The position numbers and the translations under genes were made by a program. From Calothrix sp. NIES-2098 (GTDB lineage Bacteria; Cyanobacteriota; Cyanobacteriia; Cyanobacteriales; Nostocaceae), in contig AP018172.1 in NCBI GenBank assembly GCA_002368175.1, positions 4,901,001-4,965,000 of the forward strand: a DNA stretch of 64,000 bases, read 5' to 3'. The notes under the pieces are model-generated. The model worked only from the letters and a program-made list of their open reading frames with translations, was not told the origin of the DNA and did no database searches. Shown in pieces: positions 52,601 through 60,296 of the stretch; the stretch's first letter is position 1; each line of letters opens with the position of its first letter.

Positions 52601-53643
52601 TCTGCTGTGGTGGAAATAATTGTGTAGTTAGCACTATTTAAAATCGCGCGTTGCAGCCTTGTTGTATCTCGTAGCTCTGATTCGATGCGCTGGCGTTCGG
52701 TAATTTCCGCCTGTAAAGCTTCATTAGCTGCTAATACCTCTGTAGTTCGTTCTTGAACTCGAATTTCTAACTCATCGTGCGCCCTGCGTAACGCGGCTTC
52801 TGCGTGTTTGCGTAAGAGCAGCTCGTAGTAGACAGCGCTAATATCGCGACCTTCAGCGATGAGTATGACTACTTTCCCTGCTTCATCAAATATCGGTTTG
52901 AGGGAAAAATCCACCATTGCTTGCGTATCTTCTGCACCCCTGAGATCGACTTCATAACGGACAAATTGACCACAAGCTGCTTGAGCGATCGCAGTTTTTA
53001 AGCGGTTTTGGATTTGCGGGGATATTGTCCACCACCGCGTTTCCCAAAGGGGGCGATTGATAACATCAGCATGAGTCAACCCGCCAAAGTTGAGGGCGGT
53101 GCGGTTGACTTCCAAGAGCGTGCCATCTGGTTGGAGTAGCCCGATAAATTGGAAAGTCTGGTCAAAGATAGCCCGAAATCGTCTTTCGCTATCGCGTAGT
53201 GCGGCTTCTATTTTTTGGCGTTCAATAATTTGCTGTTGCAGTTTTTGGTTAGTTACTTCTAACTGGACTGTATTAAGTATTTCTAGTGCTTTGGGCAATA
53301 ATTTCACTAGCACAAGGGCTGCATAAACTGAAGTTATTGCCGTCACCGCTTTCACAGCACCAGATACCCAATAATTTGGATACCAGAGCGTCCAAATTGA
53401 CATCAGATGAGTTGTGCCGCAAGCGATTATAAAAGCGCTAAATAACAGAAAAATAGTTTTAAAGGGAAAGGTGTTGCCCTTGTAGACGAAATAAAGCAAC
53501 GTCAAAGGAATAAAATAATATGCCAGGACAATTAAAGCATCGGAAAGTACGTGTAAAAATACCAGCCCCGGATTCCAAAGATAGCAATGCCCGTGGGGGA
53601 TAAAGGGGCTTGAGGTTAAAAAGGTCTGTAGTAATTCTGACAT
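49603..53643 (-). CDS. Ethylene-receptor-type hybrid histidine kinase
   Basis: 1346 residues from ATG 53643, set by a perfect AGGAGG seven bases upstream. Residues 25-120 are a three-helix domain like the ethylene-binding domain of ETR1: Asp35, Tyr42, Cys75 and His79 keep the exact spacing of ETR1 Asp25, Tyr32, Cys65 and His69 (motif ACGTTHLMSIW). Then a coiled coil, about five PAS/PAC domains, HisKA (VSHELRTPLTS), HATPase (NAIKFSP, DQGRGIP, GTGLGLAI) and two receivers. The first receiver has Asn (IILNLMMPGMDG) in place of the phospho-acceptor Asp; the second is normal (LVLDLGLPENDG). Follows the response regulator by 24 bases. Confidence 0.88.
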   Translation of the reverse strand: MSELLQTFLTSSPFIPHGHCYLWNPGLVFLHVLSDALIVLAYYFIPLTLLYFVYKGNTFPFKTIFLLFSAFIIACGTTHLMSIWTLWYPNYWVSGAVKAVTAITSVYAALVLVKLLPKALEILNTVQLEVTNQKLQQQIIERQKIEAALRDSERRFRAIFDQTFQFIGLLQPDGTLLEVNRTALNFGGLTHADVINRPLWETRWWTISPQIQNRLKTAIAQAACGQFVRYEVDLRGAEDTQAMVDFSLKPIFDEAGKVVILIAEGRDISAVYYELLLRKHAEAALRRAHDELEIRVQERTTEVLAANEALQAEITERQRIESELRDTTRLQRAILNSANYTIISTTAEGIILTFNAAAERSLGYTAQEVVGKTTPAIIHDWDEIVQVAQELSQELGVTIEPGFEVFVAKARRGQVEEREWTYIRKDGSRFPLLLSVTALRDAENNITGFLGIGSDISNSKLTQEALSQSEATLRSFFDSAPMLMGVVEVLDDDVLHISDNAAAAKFYGLTPAAMQNRLASEMGAPQNYINQWIEYYRAAERNHAPVRFEYAHETPTDKKWLSATVSAINSDRADRPRFSYIVEDISERKHSEEELRQQAFLLDLTHDTIIVRDASARITFWNRGAEEMYGWTKAEAIGQISHEFLQTQFPQPLTEIEAQLLETGRWEGELVHSKRNGTPVVVSSRWALQRDEQGKVERILEINNDITERQQAEEEFRHLSLALESAVEGISQLDTQGRYIKVNPAYANTVGYQAEEIIGMEWVSTVHPEDLETLNAAYQLMLTNGKVDVEARGLRKDKSVFDKQVVMVKAYDRQQRFIGHYCFMKDISDRREIERLKDEFVSVVSHELRTPLTSVAGALDLLAGGVLLAEPEEAQRMLKIAASNTDRLVRLINDILDIERIESGKVQMTPEICDAGELITESVETVEEMAEQAGVTISVSPLSAPIWADPDRIIQVFTNLLSNAIKFSPPGSTIWLSGEILAGKQIRFQVKDQGRGIPSEKLESVFERFGQVDASDSRQKGGTGLGLAICRSILQHHQGQIWVESTLGAGSNFFFTLPLLSEEETRQRNRENQENLSPSVLIPITAASASPLVLECDDDPSVRVVVQTMLERQGYRVMVAASGQEAVEQAKLYHPDAIILNLMMPGMDGWETLAILKQQPHTQNIPVIILSGLLPDANKDLAQSVSDWIVKPPNPKLLCQALEKATATQNPCIKVLIIEDDLDLAQVLIALFNRHGITTFYAQTGREAIQISQNILPDLLVLDLGLPENDGFAVVDWLRQHQRLCQVPLVVYTARDLDESDRDRLKLGQTLFFTKGRITPQEFEQRVINLLNRMIGDRSEVSQDSI

Positions 53644-53667
53644 ATTTCCTCCTGTGTGCCACACTCC

Positions 53668-56091
53668 CTACACTCCCACACTCCTCTTTGCCTGTTCCAG
53701 AACTGCGTCAGCAGCTTGGTACAGCGCTTGCAGATTAGCACCATCTTGAGGATACTCAACCACAGCTGTAGTAAAGGTGGTATGAAATTTCTGATTATTG
53801 GCAGCAGTAAATTCAATCTGACGTAAGCTTTGGAGTAGTTCTAAAAGCCTTCGTACTCCATCGCTTTTGGTCATACCTGCCATTCCTATTACAAATTCTG
53901 AACCTCCCCAGCGTCCGACTACATCCTGAGTATGAAATGTCTGGCGTAACAGTTCCCCTAGTCGAGATAAGACGCGATCGCCTACAGCATGGCCGTACTG
54001 GTGATTAATTTCTTTGAGGTTGTCTAGTTCTACAATAGCGAAGCAAAAGGGCTGTTGATGGCGTTCGCTCGATTGAAGATAGCGATTTAAATCTTCAGTA
54101 GATTTGCGACGATTGGCAACTAAAGTTAAACCATCTAGTTCTGCTAAATTTCGCAGCCAGCGCGATCGCTCTAGGCGATTGAGTATGCGTGTAATCAGTT
54201 CTGGTTCGACAATCGGCTTGCTGATGTAGTCGTCTGCACCTGCGAGAAATACCTGCTGTCTAGTTTTGGTATCGCTATGCGCTGTGAGAAATAAAATCGG
54301 CAAGCCACTCCATTGAGGGTCATTTCTGATAACTTGGCATAATTCTATACCGCTTACTTCCGGCATTTCCACATCTAAAATTATGAGATCTGGTTGAGCG
54401 ACTGCTATTGCTTCTAAAAACCGCAGGGGGTTCTCTAGAGTGTAAACCTTTAGCCCCCAAGGCATGAGTAAATTCTGGAGTGCCGCCAATATGTGCGGAT
54501 CGTCATCGACAACCATCACCTTGGCTTCGGCAGAGCGAGTGCGCTGTAATATTTGTGTCACAGTCTCTAGAATTTGATTTGGAGAGACAGGCTTTTGTAA
54601 GACACCGCTTCCTCCCAAACGGGCAACTTTTACCCGATCGAGTAAACTGTCTTTATCTGTTAAAACTATCGCTGGTATGGGGGATTGACGGGCGTTGAGT
54701 TCTGCTAGTAAAGCGAGCGTATTTTCTGTAGAGTTGCTAGCACAAAGGTCGAGCAAGATAACATCAGGAGAATTTTTGGCGATCGCTTCTCTAGCGGCGA
54801 TCGCATCATTTGCGATTTGCGATCGCATCGCCCAACTATTTGTCTCTTTCGCCAACGCTTCAGCCAATTCCCGATCTTGGTTAACAATCAACAGCAAAGG
54901 ACGTTCATCTACTAATTGATTCTCACAAAGCAAGTCCTGTTTATACTCAGAGTTCAACAGTTGCAATTCTTGACGCAACGCCACAACCAATTGCGAAATC
55001 TGCTGTGTTGTCTCTGGCTGGAGTTGAGTTCCCATGTCCCACAGCGATTCTAGTTCTTGAGCTAGATGCGAACCTTCATCAGAGCCAAACATTCCTAGAG
55101 AACCAACTAGCTTATGAGCTTCTAGCTTGGCTTTTAACTGCATTTCCTGAGAAACTTTACCCTGTCGCAACATAGTAGAAGCTTGCTCAATCGTCGCCAC
55201 CCGTTCTTCGAGTTTCTGTGCTACTTCTTCCCAGACTTTGCTAACTCCAGTCGCAACCTGATTTTGAACGTTGGCTGGCGGTTTCTTCCCGTTGTTGTTA
55301 GGGGCGTGATTTTGCAGCCAATTGGGCTGGGGAGATTGGGGTTGCTGTTGGCGTCCGCGTCGCCCATCATTTCCAGCAATTGAAGACTTAGATTTTCCCT
55401 TACCTACACCTTCTCTGTCTGCTGGCTTGAGTTTATATCCAATTCCATAAACCGTCTCAATTGGATCGTCTGCAACTCCGGCTGCTTTAAGTTTTTGTCG
55501 TAAACCTTTCATGTGCGATCGCACTGTATCATCTGTAGGCGGTTCTTCAAATGACCACAAATGATCGATTAACGCACTACAACTAAATATCCGGTGATTG
55601 TTACGCAGAAAAAGCTCCAGCAAACCGTATTCTTTAGGAGTTAAATGCAGAAGTTTACCGTTACAGGTGACTTCGCAAGTGCTGGGATCGAGCCGCAGGT
55701 TTTTCCACTCTAACAAAGGCGGTAAAGCAGAACCGCCCCGACGTAATAGCGCGCGGACGCGAGCCAACAACTCTTGAAAATCAAAAGGCTTGGCAACGTA
55801 GTCATCAGCACCAGCATCCAATCCCATGACCTTATTTGTACTGGTGTCTTGGGCTGTTAATAAAAGCACAGGTGTTAGATTGCCATTAGCCCGCAATCGC
55901 TGACAGAATTGAATGCCGTTCAGCTTAGGTAGCAAAACATCCAGCAAAATCAGATCGTAGGTAAATAACTCTGCCAAATCCCAACCTGCTTGCCCATCCT
56001 TGGCGACATCAACGGCATAGTGCTGGTCGATCAAAGATTTAGCAAGCGATTTTGCAATCAGTTCATCATCTTCAACTAATAGAATTCTCAT
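53668..56091 (-). CDS. Multi-domain response regulator: REC, OmpR-type DNA-binding, Hpt, two REC, GGSEF
   Basis: 807 residues from ATG 56091 (MRILLVEDDE); an ATG four codons upstream is also possible. Order: receiver (LILLDVLLPKLNG), winged helix (about 125-225), a Gln/Pro/Asn linker, Hpt with phospho-His in EAHKLVGSLGMFG, a degenerate receiver (VNQD in place of the acidic pair; LLDLCASNSTEN), a normal receiver (LIILDVEMPEVSG) and a C-terminal GGDEF domain. The GGDEF active site reads RWGGSEF, so the usual Asp/Glu is Ser and diguanylate cyclase activity is doubtful. It precedes the ethylene-receptor kinase in one operon. Confidence 0.85.
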   Translation of the reverse strand: MRILLVEDDELIAKSLAKSLIDQHYAVDVAKDGQAGWDLAELFTYDLILLDVLLPKLNGIQFCQRLRANGNLTPVLLLTAQDTSTNKVMGLDAGADDYVAKPFDFQELLARVRALLRRGGSALPPLLEWKNLRLDPSTCEVTCNGKLLHLTPKEYGLLELFLRNNHRIFSCSALIDHLWSFEEPPTDDTVRSHMKGLRQKLKAAGVADDPIETVYGIGYKLKPADREGVGKGKSKSSIAGNDGRRGRQQQPQSPQPNWLQNHAPNNNGKKPPANVQNQVATGVSKVWEEVAQKLEERVATIEQASTMLRQGKVSQEMQLKAKLEAHKLVGSLGMFGSDEGSHLAQELESLWDMGTQLQPETTQQISQLVVALRQELQLLNSEYKQDLLCENQLVDERPLLLIVNQDRELAEALAKETNSWAMRSQIANDAIAAREAIAKNSPDVILLDLCASNSTENTLALLAELNARQSPIPAIVLTDKDSLLDRVKVARLGGSGVLQKPVSPNQILETVTQILQRTRSAEAKVMVVDDDPHILAALQNLLMPWGLKVYTLENPLRFLEAIAVAQPDLIILDVEMPEVSGIELCQVIRNDPQWSGLPILFLTAHSDTKTRQQVFLAGADDYISKPIVEPELITRILNRLERSRWLRNLAELDGLTLVANRRKSTEDLNRYLQSSERHQQPFCFAIVELDNLKEINHQYGHAVGDRVLSRLGELLRQTFHTQDVVGRWGGSEFVIGMAGMTKSDGVRRLLELLQSLRQIEFTAANNQKFHTTFTTAVVEYPQDGANLQALYQAADAVLEQAKRSVGV

Positions 56092-56387
56092 AGCGGTAGT
56101 CACCGCAAATTAACATTTATTAGCGCAAAGATAAAAATATATACAAAATTTACTTAAAACATCATCTTCAGCGTAGCGTAGATTAAGTTGTGGTGTTACT
56201 TAGGTTTGTAAATGTCAACATTGCTAGTGCTACTCCCTTAAGAGGCTCACCTACCCAATTTTCACTGCTCGTTGGTTGCGTCTGGTAACTTCGCTCTTGA
56301 GCTTGTCCCTATTGTTGAGATGCCCAGTTTTCTAAGTCGTTGAAGTCATTTATGTTCGTTCACGCATCTTACATTGAAAAGTAAAAT
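56092..56387. other. Divergent promoter region
   Basis: About 295 bases between the minus-strand regulator operon and the plus-strand ABC gene; both promoters should lie here. No specific operator was identified. Confidence 0.35.
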
Positions 56388-57710
56388 GTGGGTAATGACA
56401 AGGCTTATAGCCTGTGGGCATTTATCAAAACTAGGATGCACCTCTTCTTAATGATGATGAATTTCAGAGATGATTCTGAATTACTAATTTCAGTAGATAA
56501 AGTTTCTAAAAAGTTTTGTCGTAACTTGAAGCAGTCTTTATTCTATGGAGTGCAGGACATTTTTCAAGAGTTAATAGGTGGAAATAGAAAAAGTGAAAAT
56601 CTTCGTCCACAAGAATTTTGGGCACTAAAAGATGTAAGTTTCCAACTGCGAAGAGGAGAAGCCTTAGGATTAGTAGGAGCCAATGGAGCCGGAAAAAGTA
56701 CGCTACTCCGCATTATTAGTGGATTGATTAATCCCGATACTGGCTGTGTAAAAGTTAGAGGGAAATTAGCACCATTAATTGCTTTAGGAGCAGGGTTTAA
56801 CCCAATTCTTACAGGGCGAGAAAATATTTATGCAAATATGTCGATTTTGGGTTTATCAACACAAGAAATAGACAAGAAATTTCAAGATGTGATAGATTTT
56901 GCTGGGATTGCAGATGCGATTGATGCACCCGTACAAACTTATAGTTCTGGGATGGCGGCCAGATTGGGTTTTGCTTGTGCAGTTCACATAGAACCAGATG
57001 TTTTACTAATTGATGAAGTGTTGGCTGTTGGCGATATCAATTTTCGAGTTAAATGTTATCAAAAACTCGCAAAACTGAGAGAAGCGGGTACAGCTTTTAT
57101 TTTAGTTTCGCATAACCCCCATGTAGTTTTGAACGTCTGTGAAAATTCGCTTTATCTTGCCAAAGGTGAATTGATTAAATACGGCGAAACAGAAACCGTA
57201 ATTCGCCAATACGAAGAAGATTTAAGTTTAGGCGGTACAGAAACATCTTTAGGAATGATGTTATTACCAGAAAAGCCGCCAAGTGAAAGCTTAGGTATAG
57301 ATATTGTTTCTTTGAGTTTTAAAGATGAGCAAGGCAATATACTTGCTGCTCCTCTTTGTGGGGAATTAGCTTATTTATGCGTAGAATGTAAAGTAGATAA
57401 ACAAGTTGATAATGCAAATTTAGGCGTGTCTATTACAGCTTTATCTGGACAAAACGAGCGAATTTTGTATATAACTTCTGCCAGCGATAATGAAGCATTA
57501 AAAATACTGCCGGGAAAAGTTGAAATTCAAATGCAAATGCCTTACTTTTGCTTATTACCCGGTTTATATAGTGCCAAAATTTATATCAAAGAAGGTGTAT
57601 GTTCTTTTGATATAGTGGAATCATTTCGATTTACTGTTAAAGCCAGCAAGATTACTAGCCGTTCGTTATTTTATCAACCACGGAAGTGGAAAGTTATTAA
57701 TAATTCGTGA
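56388..57710 (+). CDS. Polysaccharide ABC exporter ATPase (Wzt/TagH type)
   Basis: 440 residues from GTG 56388; internal ATGs (56436 to 56457) are also possible starts. Walker A GANGAGKST, signature YSSGMAARL, Walker B VLLIDEVLAVGD, and H-loop VSHN are all intact. The GDINFRVKCYQKL segment is typical of Wzt/TagH ATPases that drive export of O-antigen or similar glycans. A C-terminal beta-rich Wzt_C domain (about 290-430) would bind the glycan end. No Wzm permease or glycosyltransferases are adjacent, so its partner must be elsewhere. Confidence 0.9.
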   Translation: MGNDKAYSLWAFIKTRMHLFLMMMNFRDDSELLISVDKVSKKFCRNLKQSLFYGVQDIFQELIGGNRKSENLRPQEFWALKDVSFQLRRGEALGLVGANGAGKSTLLRIISGLINPDTGCVKVRGKLAPLIALGAGFNPILTGRENIYANMSILGLSTQEIDKKFQDVIDFAGIADAIDAPVQTYSSGMAARLGFACAVHIEPDVLLIDEVLAVGDINFRVKCYQKLAKLREAGTAFILVSHNPHVVLNVCENSLYLAKGELIKYGETETVIRQYEEDLSLGGTETSLGMMLLPEKPPSESLGIDIVSLSFKDEQGNILAAPLCGELAYLCVECKVDKQVDNANLGVSITALSGQNERILYITSASDNEALKILPGKVEIQMQMPYFCLLPGLYSAKIYIKEGVCSFDIVESFRFTVKASKITSRSLFYQPRKWKVINNS

Positions 57711-57862
57711 TTTGTAATTCGTAATTTATTTGTAGGTTGGAGTGCGATCGCTCTGTAAATTTGGGAGATGTGTGAAGAAACAAGCGACCGATCGCTCTCT
57801 TATTCTAATGCGATCGCAATTCAAAATTCAAACTAATCTGCACGTAAAAAAATAGTCGCCTA

Positions 57863-58255
57863 TTACGCTGTCTCTGTAGTAGCAGCTTTTGCATCTGCGC
57901 TTGATTTTAACCGCGTGATGGTAGCTTTACGAACGCGATCGCTTTTGCGTACCGCACCTGCTAGTTCATATTCTCGGCTATCTTTGCCATACTTCGACGC
58001 TACACCACTAACTAAGCGTTCGGAAGTTTCGCGAATGCTTTTTTCCAGAATTTCTATTTTTTCCTTTGCTGTATCGAGGGTGTTTAACAACTTATTATAT
58101 TGCTTGAGTTCGTCGCGGAGTTCGCTCGTTAAGTCAGTCAAATGCTTCACACTGACAGAATCACCAAAATCGAGGCTGGGATCGATCGATTGAAACCCGA
58201 TTGTCTGCTGTTCTATTTTTTCTAGTATGGAAGAAGTTTTTTTGACGCGTGGCAT
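57863..58255 (-). CDS. Hypothetical coiled-coil protein
   Basis: 130 residues from ATG 58255 (MPRVKKTSSILEKIEQQ); an in-frame ATG at 58300 adds 15 residues. Two charged coiled-coil segments (DLTSELRDELKQYNKLLNT and KEKIEILEKSIRETSERL) and a basic C-terminal part (GAVRKSDRVRKATITRLKS). No family recognised. The sequence is reminiscent of small helical DNA-associated or tape-measure proteins, but nothing decides it. Transcribed alone. Confidence 0.6.
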   Translation of the reverse strand: MPRVKKTSSILEKIEQQTIGFQSIDPSLDFGDSVSVKHLTDLTSELRDELKQYNKLLNTLDTAKEKIEILEKSIRETSERLVSGVASKYGKDSREYELAGAVRKSDRVRKATITRLKSSADAKAATTETA

Positions 58256-58399
58256 CAATGTATACCTTTTACTTAACTTTATGCTTCTAGCATCTCTCAA
58301 AAATACAAGGAGTCGGTTCAGTGAAAATAGCCAAAATTAAGCATTTCTTTATGAAAAAGTTGAATTATGAGTTCAGTAATTACCGAAAAATTTTTTATC

Positions 58400-58638
58400 T
58401 TGTTAAACAAAGTGGTTAGTTTGTTAAAGAAAGTCTTTGTCTTGTTAAACAAAGTGGTTAGTTTGTTAAAGAAAGTCTTTGCCTTGTTAAACAAAGTGGT
58501 TGGTTTGTTAAAGAAAGTCTTTGTCTTGTTAAACAAAGTGGTTGGTTTGTTAAAGAAAGTCTTTGCCTTGTTAAACAAAGTGGTTGGTTTGTTAAAGAAA
58601 GCCTTTGCCTTGTTAAACAAAGTGCTTGGTTTGTTAAC
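58400..58638. repeat. 42-bp tandem repeat, about 5.7 units, encoding heptads
   Basis: Each 42-bp unit is two 21-bp halves, TTGTTAAACAAAGTGGTT plus and TTGTTAAAGAAAGTCTTT plus. Both strands stay open. The plus frame 58367-58702 encodes LLNKVVG LLKKVFA heptads, a cationic amphipathic pattern; the minus frame reads FNKPTTLFNKAKTF. The plus frame begins at ATG 58367 without a clear ribosome binding site, so coding is uncertain. Confidence 0.85.
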
Positions 58639-58666
58639 TAGCGTTCGTCGAAGACGTTGGCGCAGC

Positions 58667-58962
58667 CATCGCATATCTTGTCTGTTGGCTCAAAATCCCT
58701 GAGATTTTTGTAAACATCATGTAACAAATTTGACTTATACAGGGAAAAAGTTGTAATCTAAGAATAACGTGCGTTACTCATCGACGCATCTCGCCCGAAC
58801 CTTGAAAACCGCATAACTTCGTTGAGATGCGTCGATGCCTTGCCTAGTAAGGCTTTGGGACTGCAAAATTGACAATTTTTGGAAAACTTTTTGCGATTTT
58901 TCAGAGATGCGTCGATTAGGGTATCTCAAACCCTTTCCCTGTAAGGTTTCCACAAGTGAACT
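58667..58962 (+). promoter_or_regulatory. Leader of CRISPR array 1
   Basis: Shares long stretches with the leader of array 2: ATCTTGTCTGTTGGCTCAAA (58675 and 59911) and CCGAACCTTGAAAACCGCAT (58795 and 60092). It contains one inverted (58780-58792) and two direct (58824-58836, 58904-58916) perfect copies of GAGATGCGTCGAT. The last copy ends 46 bases before the first repeat. Confidence 0.8.
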
Positions 58963-59071
58963 CTTTCCAATCACACCGCCCCGAAAGGGGATGGAAACGA
59001 GAACTTGTCTGTAATTAAGTTTCATGTTTTTGTTTCTTTCCAATCACACCGCCCCGAAAGGGGATGGAAAA
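58963..59071 (+). CRISPR. CRISPR array 1, two repeats, one spacer
   Basis: 36-bp repeats at 58963-58998 and 59036-59071 (CTTTCCAATCACACC, stem CCCCGAAAGGGG, end ATGGAAAC); the second has a changed last base. The spacer is 37 bases. The ATGGAAAC end fits the 8-base crRNA handle, so the array reads left to right from the leader. Repeats differ slightly from those of array 2. No cas gene is in the window. Confidence 0.85.
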
Positions 59072-59196
59072 AGTTGAGATAGCCAGTGCGTAGACGCGCA
59101 GCAGCTTGTCTTTAGATATCGCATTGAGCAATAGATAATTGTAGCGGCTGTCTTAAATATCAAGTGCGATCGCATTACAAGGTCAAAGACCTCATC

Positions 59197-59547
59197 TTAA
59201 TCATCCTCATCACCAAGCAATTGCGACAAATCTTGCAATCGCTCTTGGGCAGCACGCAGGACTCGATGGATTTGCACGATATCCTGGCTATCTTGGTCTT
59301 TGCCCGTACTGACTGTAAATAGAATTCGGTATTGTTTTTTATAAAGCAATTGCCGCACAGGTCGATTCAGGTATTGGCTTTCGATGGACAGAGGGCAACG
59401 ATTTGGAAAGTTTTCCAGCGTTAGCATGATTTCGTAGCAACCTCTAACCTACCGATAGGCTCGATCGACTGAGTAGTCTTTCATCCATAGAAAAATGCTC
59501 TCGACATCCGCTTTGGCGGTGGGTGAGATTTCAATCCGGTATGTCAT
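59197..59547 (-). pseudogene. ParE/RelE-family toxin broken by an amber stop
   Basis: Read from ATG 59547, which overlaps the antitoxin stop by 17 bases, the frame gives MTYRIEISPTAKADVESIFLW and so on to residue 32, then TAG at codon 33 (bases 59449-59451), then continues in the same frame through MLTLENFPNRCPLSIES and YKKQYRILFTV to the stop at 59197. The start, YRILF core and length (116 codons) are typical of ParE/RelE toxins. The stop would leave a 32-residue stub. An internal ATG at 59427 allows only a 76-residue C-terminal part. Confidence 0.82.
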
Positions 59548-59821
59548 GCTTTTGACGCAATTGCTGAAAGGCTTCGTCTAAAGGAATACCCTGCCCTTGC
59601 TCAAATTCATCTAGACTTTTGCGAATTCCGGCTAGGGATTCTAGAAGTTCTAATCGCTCTAGCAAGCGTTGGTAGCTTTCAGCGTCTTGGACGACGACGG
59701 CCGCTTTGCCATTTACAGTCAGTACTATGGGTGCTTGAGTATCTTTCAGAGTGGTTAAAAACGTTTTGGCGCTGCGTTGAAACTCTGATAAAGGATGAAT
59801 GTTGCGAAGGTCAAAAGACAT
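59531..59821 (-). CDS. Phd/YefM-family antitoxin
   Basis: 96 residues. The N-terminal DNA-binding part (HPLSEFQRSAKTFLTTLKDTQAPIVLTVNGKAAVVVQDAESYQRLL) is typical of Phd/YefM antitoxins; the C-terminal helical, acidic part (IRKSLDEFEQGQGIPLDEAFQQL) would bind the toxin. First gene of a toxin-antitoxin pair whose toxin is broken; the antitoxin looks intact. Located between the two CRISPR arrays. Such antitoxins usually repress their own promoter. Confidence 0.88.
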   Translation of the reverse strand: MSFDLRNIHPLSEFQRSAKTFLTTLKDTQAPIVLTVNGKAAVVVQDAESYQRLLERLELLESLAGIRKSLDEFEQGQGIPLDEAFQQLRQKHDIPD

Positions 59822-59903
59822 GGCTATCGCTCGTAGACGAATAATTATATGATAATTTTTTGAAAATTATTTGTCTAATCGGTTGGTGAATGTACCCGTA
59901 GCG

Positions 59904-60296
59904 ATCGCACATCTTGTCTGTTGGCTCAAAATTGCGCGCTCGCCTAACTAGCCGTCAAAACTTCTTGGTGTAGAGATGCGATCGCCCAAATTTACTTAGC
60001 TGTTTGTAACAAATGTGTAATAAATTTGACTATAAAGTGTAAAAGTTATATTTTAGAAATATCCTAATGTCGCTCAATCGACACCACTCGTCCGAACCTT
60101 GAAAACCGCATAACTACTCTTCGAGAAGCCGCGTGCGCGTCTACGTTGACTGGTGTCGATTACTTACACAGCAAAGTTTCCTAGCTGTAAAAGACAGGAA
60201 TTATTGAGAATTTTTTGGAGGTTATTGACACTAGAAAAAGTGGTGTCGATTAGGGGGTCTTAAACCCTCTCCCAGCAAGACTTCCAGATATGAACT
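59904..60296 (+). promoter_or_regulatory. Leader of CRISPR array 2
   Basis: A duplicate of the array 1 leader region with about 70 extra bases near 59935-60005. The equivalent motif here is AGTGGTGTCGAT: inverted at 60077-60088, direct at 60151-60160 (10 of 12 bases) and 60239-60250. The last copy ends 46 bases before the first repeat, as in array 1. Confidence 0.8.

Noticed and set aside
58318..58674. 118-codon minus frame over the 42-bp repeat
   Set aside because: Same reason: repeat length is a multiple of three. The plus frame is discussed as a low-confidence possibility only.
58774..59043. 89-codon minus frame over CRISPR array 1 and its leader
   Set aside because: It lies across the leader and the first repeat on the non-transcribed strand.
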